Source of the DNA: Candidatus Woesearchaeota archaeon
GTDB taxonomy: Archaea; Nanobdellota; Nanobdellia; Woesearchaeales; DSVV01
Length of the DNA: 7,807 nt
Reading direction: 5' to 3'
Assembly: GCA_016215305.1 (NCBI GenBank)
Contig: JACRKI010000122.1
Span: 1 to 7,807 of the forward strand
Numbering within the stretch: the first letter of the stretch is position 1; every line of letters starts with the position of its first letter. The notes under the pieces were generated by a model. It ran no database searches. It saw only the letters and a list, made by a program, of their open reading frames with translations, and was not told where the DNA came from. Positions 4,752 through 7,807 of the stretch are shown piece by piece. Position numbers and translations under genes: made by a program.

Positions 4752-5638
4752 ACCGAGTGCAATATGATTTAACGGATGTAGACATCAATATCTATCTTTG
4801 TATTAAAGAGTATCATTATAAAATCAGGAAAGCAATTAATCATACAGCTAATAAAGATTATGAGGGTGCGGTAGGGCTATTTGATGAGATACAAAAGGAT
4901 TGTCATAATCTAAAACAAGAAGCAAAAGCCAGAAAAGACGAAAAAACAGCAAATATTTCGTATCTATTAAACACGTATGTTCTCTTATTAAAATCAATTA
5001 ACTCTTTCTGGAAAATATGCGATTCTTTAGATTATCAGAGTGCATGGAGTCCTCTTCAAGACGGGATTGATTGTTTAAGGACGCTTCAAAAGTTCATGGC
5101 AAATGAAAATCAGTTACTCATCAAGGAAATTGCCATCTATCTTGAAAATATAGAAAAACTTTATCCTTATGTCTATTTTAATAGCATTGAAGCAATTAAC
5201 AAAACAAAAATTTGTTCTTTATGTAATAAGTCGCCTTTTGACCCTGAGTGTAATCATATTGCTGGCAATTTGTATATGGGCGAAATGGCAACAATTGTTA
5301 TAAGAGAAGTAGAATTTTTAGGCATCTCATTAGTAAAAAATCCAATGGATAAAAGATGTATCGTGTTTATGAATTGTGATAAGGAAAATATTGAAAATAC
5401 TCCTTTCAAATTGATTCACACATTAATAAAAAGTCTCGATAAACCTTATCATTTTTTTGAGCTAAAACTTACGAAAAGAACACTTCCAAGACAATATTAT
5501 GGTTCTTGGTCTGAAAATTCATTATGTCCTTGTGGAAGTGAGAAGCCGTTTAAGGAATGTTGCTCAAATAAGGAGTTTATAGAAAATCCACATTATGAAA
5601 TTCTTTCAAAAGGACGGCTCATTCAATCACCGCAATAG
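4748..5638 (+). CDS. Cassette gene 2: SEC-C motif protein with a second zinc-type cluster (296 aa)
   Basis: Residues 1-145 are predicted helical, with a TPR-like stretch (AINHTANKDYEGAVGLFDEI, 29-48). Residues 156-170 form a probable zinc site (CSLCNKSPFDPECNH: C156, C159, C168, H170), followed by GNLYMGEMA and a beta-type LGISLVKNP stretch. Residues 260-272 (CPCGSEKPFKECC) are a canonical SEC-C motif, the zinc-binding module at the SecA C-terminus that also occurs in many unrelated proteins. No nuclease, protease or helicase motif is visible. The start overlaps gene 1 by four bases. The 3' end overlaps the convergent ATPase gene by 20 bases. Membership in an opposite-strand, AT-rich unit inside the virion gene order suggests an accessory role such as host takeover or defence against rivals, which remains speculative. 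The zinc sites are clear; the function is unknown. Confidence 0.85.
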   Translation: MNRVQYDLTDVDINIYLCIKEYHYKIRKAINHTANKDYEGAVGLFDEIQKDCHNLKQEAKARKDEKTANISYLLNTYVLLLKSINSFWKICDSLDYQSAWSPLQDGIDCLRTLQKFMANENQLLIKEIAIYLENIEKLYPYVYFNSIEAINKTKICSLCNKSPFDPECNHIAGNLYMGEMATIVIREVEFLGISLVKNPMDKRCIVFMNCDKENIENTPFKLIHTLIKSLDKPYHFFELKLTKRTLPRQYYGSWSENSLCPCGSEKPFKECCSNKEFIENPHYEILSKGRLIQSPQ

Positions 5639-6224
5639 GTCTGTAAAATCTTATTTTCTTTTCGAATATTGAGAAAGACAAGAAGTAAAAATAATCTATT
5701 GTTTTGATTTTTTCTGCGTCTGCTCCCAAAAATTCTTTCAGTTTGTTTATGTCGTTGTCGAGGAATTGGTAAAAGCTTATGATGTATTCACTGCTTGCGA
5801 TTATGTCGTTGTGGACATTTGCACAACGCTGGCTTATTCCTATGAATCCTATGCGAAGGCTCGCTCCGACGGTAACAATTGCATTAAGGTAATAGGGGAT
5901 GTTGTTTTTTGTGCAGAATTTGTGCACTTCATCAACGACAAACATGATGTTTGTCATTTTTGTAAAGATGATTTTGCAGATTTCATTAAAGAAGTCTTTG
6001 TTTAGGTTTTCTGGCTGTATGACTATTTGAGAGTATCCTCTGCTTAATGCTTGCAGGAATTCTTTTTTGTTTCTTACAACAATGCCGAAGCCTGAATATT
6101 CGTGCTTTATGTCGTAGATGATGTAATTTTTAAGCTGTCTTATTAGGCATTTGGCAAAGTTTGTTTTCCCGCTTTGTGTTTTTCCCGTTATGAAAACTCT
6201 TTGGTTTGTTTTTATCTGTATCAT
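5619..6224 (-). CDS. Genome-packaging ATPase, FtsK-HerA/A32 type (201 aa)
   Basis: The protein should hydrolyse ATP to pump viral DNA into preformed capsids. Walker A is GKTQSGKT at residues 14-21, with K20. Walker B is IMFVVDEV at 93-100, with D98 and E99. A polar GISQR motif lies at 129-133, as in other HerA-type ATPases. The C-terminal half (YIISFYQFLDNDINKLKEFL, then ADAEKIKTIDYFYFL and IRFYRPI) resembles, from memory, STIV B204 (FYTREPNELRWISKYIS, then AEAAEKVKTLKQYHFLIYD and IKIHKPI), and the short N-terminus before Walker A also matches. About 200 residues is usual for this clade. The start lies 95 bases inside the upstream 105-residue gene, without an obvious Shine-Dalgarno. The 3' end overlaps cassette gene 2 by 20 bases. 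Confidence 0.9.
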   Translation of the reverse strand: MIQIKTNQRVFITGKTQSGKTNFAKCLIRQLKNYIIYDIKHEYSGFGIVVRNKKEFLQALSRGYSQIVIQPENLNKDFFNEICKIIFTKMTNIMFVVDEVHKFCTKNNIPYYLNAIVTVGASLRIGFIGISQRCANVHNDIIASSEYIISFYQFLDNDINKLKEFLGADAEKIKTIDYFYFLSFSIFEKKIRFYRPIAVIE

Positions 6225-6447
6225 CTTCTTGGAGCAAAAAGTCTATTTTTGCTTTTACCTCTTGCAGTATTTCCTTTGTTTTCTCTTGATTGTCTCGTGC
6301 ATAGTAATAGACTTCTGGCATTTTCTTGAGCAGGTAGTCTGTTGCGTCTATCGGTATGCCCATTATGCTGATTTTTCCGAGATTGTTTTTTCTGATGAGC
6401 TCCTCGACAGCGTAATACGTTTTGAGTAGCCTCTGCTGATAGTTCAT
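6130..6447 (-). CDS. Helical hypothetical protein overlapping the ATPase start (105 aa)
   Basis: Residues 1-74 look like a real helical protein (NYQQRLLKTYYAVEELIRK, then KISIMGIPIDATDYLLKKM, then EKTKEILQEVKAKIDFLLQ). Residues 75-105 coincide with the first 95 bases of the ATPase gene in another frame and turn Lys/Asn-rich and unstructured. The long overlap is unlike the 1-20 base overlaps elsewhere in the window, so the tail may be an accidental extension caused by loss of an earlier stop, or a frameshift. The start ATG at 6447-6445 lies five bases after the preceding stop, with a GAGG inside the upstream gene. It may assist packaging or assembly, judged only from its place beside the ATPase. 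No family is recognised. Confidence 0.68.
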   Translation of the reverse strand: MNYQQRLLKTYYAVEELIRKNNLGKISIMGIPIDATDYLLKKMPEVYYYARDNQEKTKEILQEVKAKIDFLLQEDDTDKNKPKSFHNGKNTKRENKLCQMPNKTA

Positions 6448-6451
6448 TTTT

Positions 6452-6970
6452 TTACAGCCTCGCCAATGTTCCAGAAAATCCGTCTGTTTTTTTCTGAGGG
6501 GGCTCGTTCTGGACGGGATTTAAAGCGATTTCTTTCGGCTGTTCTTGTGGTTTCTCTGCTTTTTTGCTGAAATAGTTGGCTTGAATTATGTCGCCCCAAA
6601 GCAGTATGTATGTTGTTTCTGAACCGTATTTTTCTATGAACTGCCATTTGTCCCATTTTTGAAAGACTTTTGCTCCTGATTGGTCGAGCATTTCTTTTTT
6701 GTCCATCTCGACTTGAAGTTTAGCAACAGAAATCACTATACTGTGCACAGTTTTGGCAAAAGCAAGGTATTCCTCGCTTTTGTCTGGTAGCTGTGGCTCT
6801 TCAAGAGCGGGCTCTTGAGAGGTTATTTCTGGCTCTGTCTGTGTCATCTCTTCAGTAATCGGCTCTTTCAAAATCTCGCCTGACTGCTCTTCGACTTCGA
6901 TTTTTGGAGCTTCAAACTCTGGCTTTTTTGTACTTTCCTGCTCTATTTTCGGGGTGTTATTGCGTGCCAT
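6452..6970 (-). CDS. Hypothetical protein with acidic Pro/Glu-rich flanks around a helical core (172 aa)
   Basis: Residues 1-64 are a low-complexity Glu/Pro/Lys/Thr-rich tail, probably disordered (for example PEFEAPKIEVEEQSGE). Residues 66-136 form the ordered part (EEYLAFAKTVHSIVISVAKL, then KWDKWQFIEKYGSETTYILL and WGDIIQANYFSKK). Residues 137-172 are again Pro/Gln/Lys-rich. The stop is followed four bases later by the 105-residue gene. GGGGGT lies five bases before the ATG, in the gap after the zinc-ribbon gene. Disordered acidic linkers around a small domain suggest a scaffold, adaptor or partner-binding protein. I do not recognise the core and cannot name its function. Confidence 0.72.
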   Translation of the reverse strand: MARNNTPKIEQESTKKPEFEAPKIEVEEQSGEILKEPITEEMTQTEPEITSQEPALEEPQLPDKSEEYLAFAKTVHSIVISVAKLQVEMDKKEMLDQSGAKVFQKWDKWQFIEKYGSETTYILLWGDIIQANYFSKKAEKPQEQPKEIALNPVQNEPPQKKTDGFSGTLARL

Positions 6971-6973
6971 TTT

Positions 6974-7246
6974 TTACCCCCAGATTAGAGAATCTACATC
7001 ATCCTTGTCGTTGTCTTCTTCCTCTGTTTCTTCGTATTTTGACTCTTGTTTCTTTTGCGGTTTTGGTTTTATTTCTGGCATTGTTTTGACCTCTGTTTTT
7101 GTTTGCGGTTTGATTTCTTTTTCGAGGCTGAACTGCTCGATTTTGTTTATTCGTGTAGAAAAGCATTTGCTACATCTGGGCTTTTCTGCTCCGCTTATGA
7201 ATTCGTGCCCGCAGTTTGCACACTTCCATTTTTGGTATGATTTCAT
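6974..7246 (-). CDS. Zinc-ribbon protein with charged C-terminal tail (90 aa)
   Basis: Residues 8-28 form a zinc ribbon: C9-x2-C12 (KCANCGHEF) and C25-x2-C28 (RCSKCFS). The rest is a Lys/Pro/Glu-rich linker ending in an acidic stretch (EETEEEDNDKDDVDSLIWG). Short zinc ribbons of this type occur in archaeal and bacterial viruses as DNA-binding, transcription or protein-contact modules. The sequence does not say which applies here. AGAGGTGG lies four bases before the ATG, which overlaps the TGA of the upstream 54-residue gene as ATGA. The next gene begins four bases after its stop. The N-terminal half is well ordered, the C-terminal half probably disordered. Confidence 0.8.
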   Translation of the reverse strand: MKSYQKWKCANCGHEFISGAEKPRCSKCFSTRINKIEQFSLEKEIKPQTKTEVKTMPEIKPKPQKKQESKYEETEEEDNDKDDVDSLIWG

Positions 7247-7407
7247 GCTTCCACCTCTCTTATCAATTCTTTTTTTGTGAGTAAAGAGTATGATTCGCTA
7301 CGCAATACTTCTGTGATAAAGCGGTTTTTTGCACAGTTTTTGCAGAGCCATATTCCTTTTTGACGTTGGTTTGTCCTGTTTTTGTTACAGCTTAGGCATT
7401 TGTGCAT
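7243..7407 (-). CDS. Small zinc-ribbon protein (54 aa)
   Basis: Hand translation gives a 54-residue protein with two CxxC pairs, C4-x2-C7 (HKCLSCNKN) and C22-x2-C25 (WLCKNCAKN), separated by 14 residues, then a helix ending KKELIREVEA. The ATG shares its A with the TAA of the upstream 99-residue gene (TAATG). The TGA overlaps the ATG of the 90-residue zinc-ribbon gene (ATGA). The frame therefore exactly links two other genes, and the four spaced cysteines confirm it. Likely role: nucleic-acid or protein binding in viral regulation. No catalytic residue is visible. Confidence 0.8.
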   Translation of the reverse strand: MHKCLSCNKNRTNQRQKGIWLCKNCAKNRFITEVLRSESYSLLTKKELIREVEA

Positions 7408-7706
7408 TATAGCACCTCGTCGGGATTGACGCTCATTTCTCTGAGTTCGTCGTCTATCTGGCGTCTTCTGTTGAGTTTGCTTGCGAGTTCTTTGCCGATT
7501 TCCCGCCGTTCATAGAGTAAGAGGTCTTTTTTCCAATCCTTGTATTCTGGCTTGTCCATGAGGTAGCAGACGACGAGTCTTCTGATTAGTTGAGAAAGTG
7601 CGGTTTTGCCGTGCTTTTGGACAAATTTATCTACGAGGATTCTGGCGTGGTGTCCTGTTTCGCCGAAATTTATGCTTCTGATGTCATATTTTTTTGGTTT
7701 TCCCAT
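7407..7706 (-). CDS. Basic helical protein, possibly DNA-binding (99 aa)
   Basis: Residues 8-50 hold a beta-like start (YDIRSINFGE) followed by two helices (HHARILVDKFVQKHGK and TALSQLIRRLVVCYL), loosely like the strand-helix-helix order of ribbon-helix-helix proteins. Residues 51-99 are charged and probably coiled (LLLYERREIGKELASKLNRR, then QIDDELREM). The protein is rich in Lys and Arg with one cysteine. The start ATG at 7706 has only a distant GAGG (12 bases upstream), and no better in-frame start is seen. It is the first complete gene of the right-hand block, joined to the zinc-ribbon gene by TAATG. A regulator is plausible but the ribbon-helix-helix reading is weak. Confidence 0.65.
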   Translation of the reverse strand: MGKPKKYDIRSINFGETGHHARILVDKFVQKHGKTALSQLIRRLVVCYLMDKPEYKDWKKDLLLYERREIGKELASKLNRRRQIDDELREMSVNPDEVL

Positions 7707-7807
7707 CTTGTTTTTTTGCCTCGATTTTGAGTTAATAACTTGACTTCATATTCTGAAGCGGTCTTGTGAAGTGGTGTTGTTTTTCTGCGATTTTTGAGCA
7801 AAATGCT
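7670..7807 (-). other. Right edge: end of an upstream minus-strand gene, frame undecided
   Basis: Two minus-strand frames run in from the window edge and could be the end of the preceding gene. One gives 45 residues (SILLKNRRKTTPLHKTASEY and on to TSEA) and ends 37 bases inside the 99-residue gene, at 7670. The other gives 24 residues (AFCSKIAEKQHHF to KSSY) and ends at 7732, leaving 25 bases before that gene. A third stops at 7746. The short extent prevents a choice. No promoter is evident here, so the block is probably transcribed from outside the window. Confidence 0.3.

Noticed and set aside
5766..6429. Plus-strand open frames over the ATPase and the 105-residue gene
   Set aside because: Antisense to a clearly recognised ATPase; Phe/Cys/Val-rich and without start signals.
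6444..6656. Minus-strand open frame of 70 codons inside the 172-residue gene
   Set aside because: An Arg-rich out-of-frame reading of the better supported gene, without a ribosome binding site of its own.
1..7807. CRISPR array, tRNA, rRNA, insertion sequence or attachment site
   Set aside because: No regularly spaced repeats, no cloverleaf or rRNA-like segment, and no transposase or integrase was seen. The only repeat pair noted is the two-copy element at 4118-4178, which is too few and too short for CRISPR.

Overview
The window most likely comes from a tailless icosahedral double-stranded DNA virus, or an integrated provirus, of the double jelly-roll (PRD1/adenovirus/STIV) lineage. The host is more likely archaeal than bacterial. 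Two genes carry this call. A 201-residue packaging ATPase of the FtsK-HerA/A32 type (minus strand, 5619-6224) has the compact build and C-terminal layout of the Sulfolobus turreted icosahedral virus ATPase B204. A 310-residue protein (minus strand, 3048-3980) shows an internal duplication expected of a double jelly-roll major capsid protein. Several tiny transmembrane proteins fit a virion with an internal lipid membrane. No tail, terminase, portal, integrase or replication gene is visible.

Layout from right to left. A minus-strand block (about 7807 to 5619) encodes the end of an unidentified gene, a 99-residue basic, possibly DNA-binding protein, two small zinc-ribbon proteins, a 172-residue protein with acidic Pro/Glu-rich flanks, a 105-residue helical protein and the ATPase. 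It is interrupted by a plus-strand two-gene cassette (4233-5638) with its own TATA-like promoter. The cassette encodes a 172-residue orphan with one hydrophobic segment and a 296-residue protein with two cysteine clusters, the last a SEC-C motif. A second minus-strand block (4105 to 136) then encodes a 30-residue membrane peptide, the capsid protein, 50- and 42-residue membrane proteins, a 246-residue Lys/Ala-rich protein anchored at its C-terminus, a 27-residue membrane peptide, two beta-rich proteins (150 and 108 residues), a 100-residue and a 75-residue basic protein, a DUF2958 protein and a 47-residue YvrJ-like membrane protein. The last codons of a plus-strand gene occupy the left edge.

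The minus-strand genes are packed with ATGA or TAATG overlaps and mostly have Shine-Dalgarno sites of the GAGGTG/AAGGTGG type, so they look like polycistronic, translationally coupled virion genes. The cassette differs: opposite strand, apparently more AT-rich, no Shine-Dalgarno at its first start, and a TATA-like box spaced for a leaderless transcript. Without it, the ATPase block would run directly into the capsid block. It therefore looks like inserted cargo, and it is the best candidate here for an undescribed system, possibly host takeover, defence or superinfection exclusion. Its function cannot be read from the sequence.

Five small membrane genes and one small zinc-ribbon gene were found or had their starts corrected by hand translation. 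All family names are from motif recognition, without a database search.
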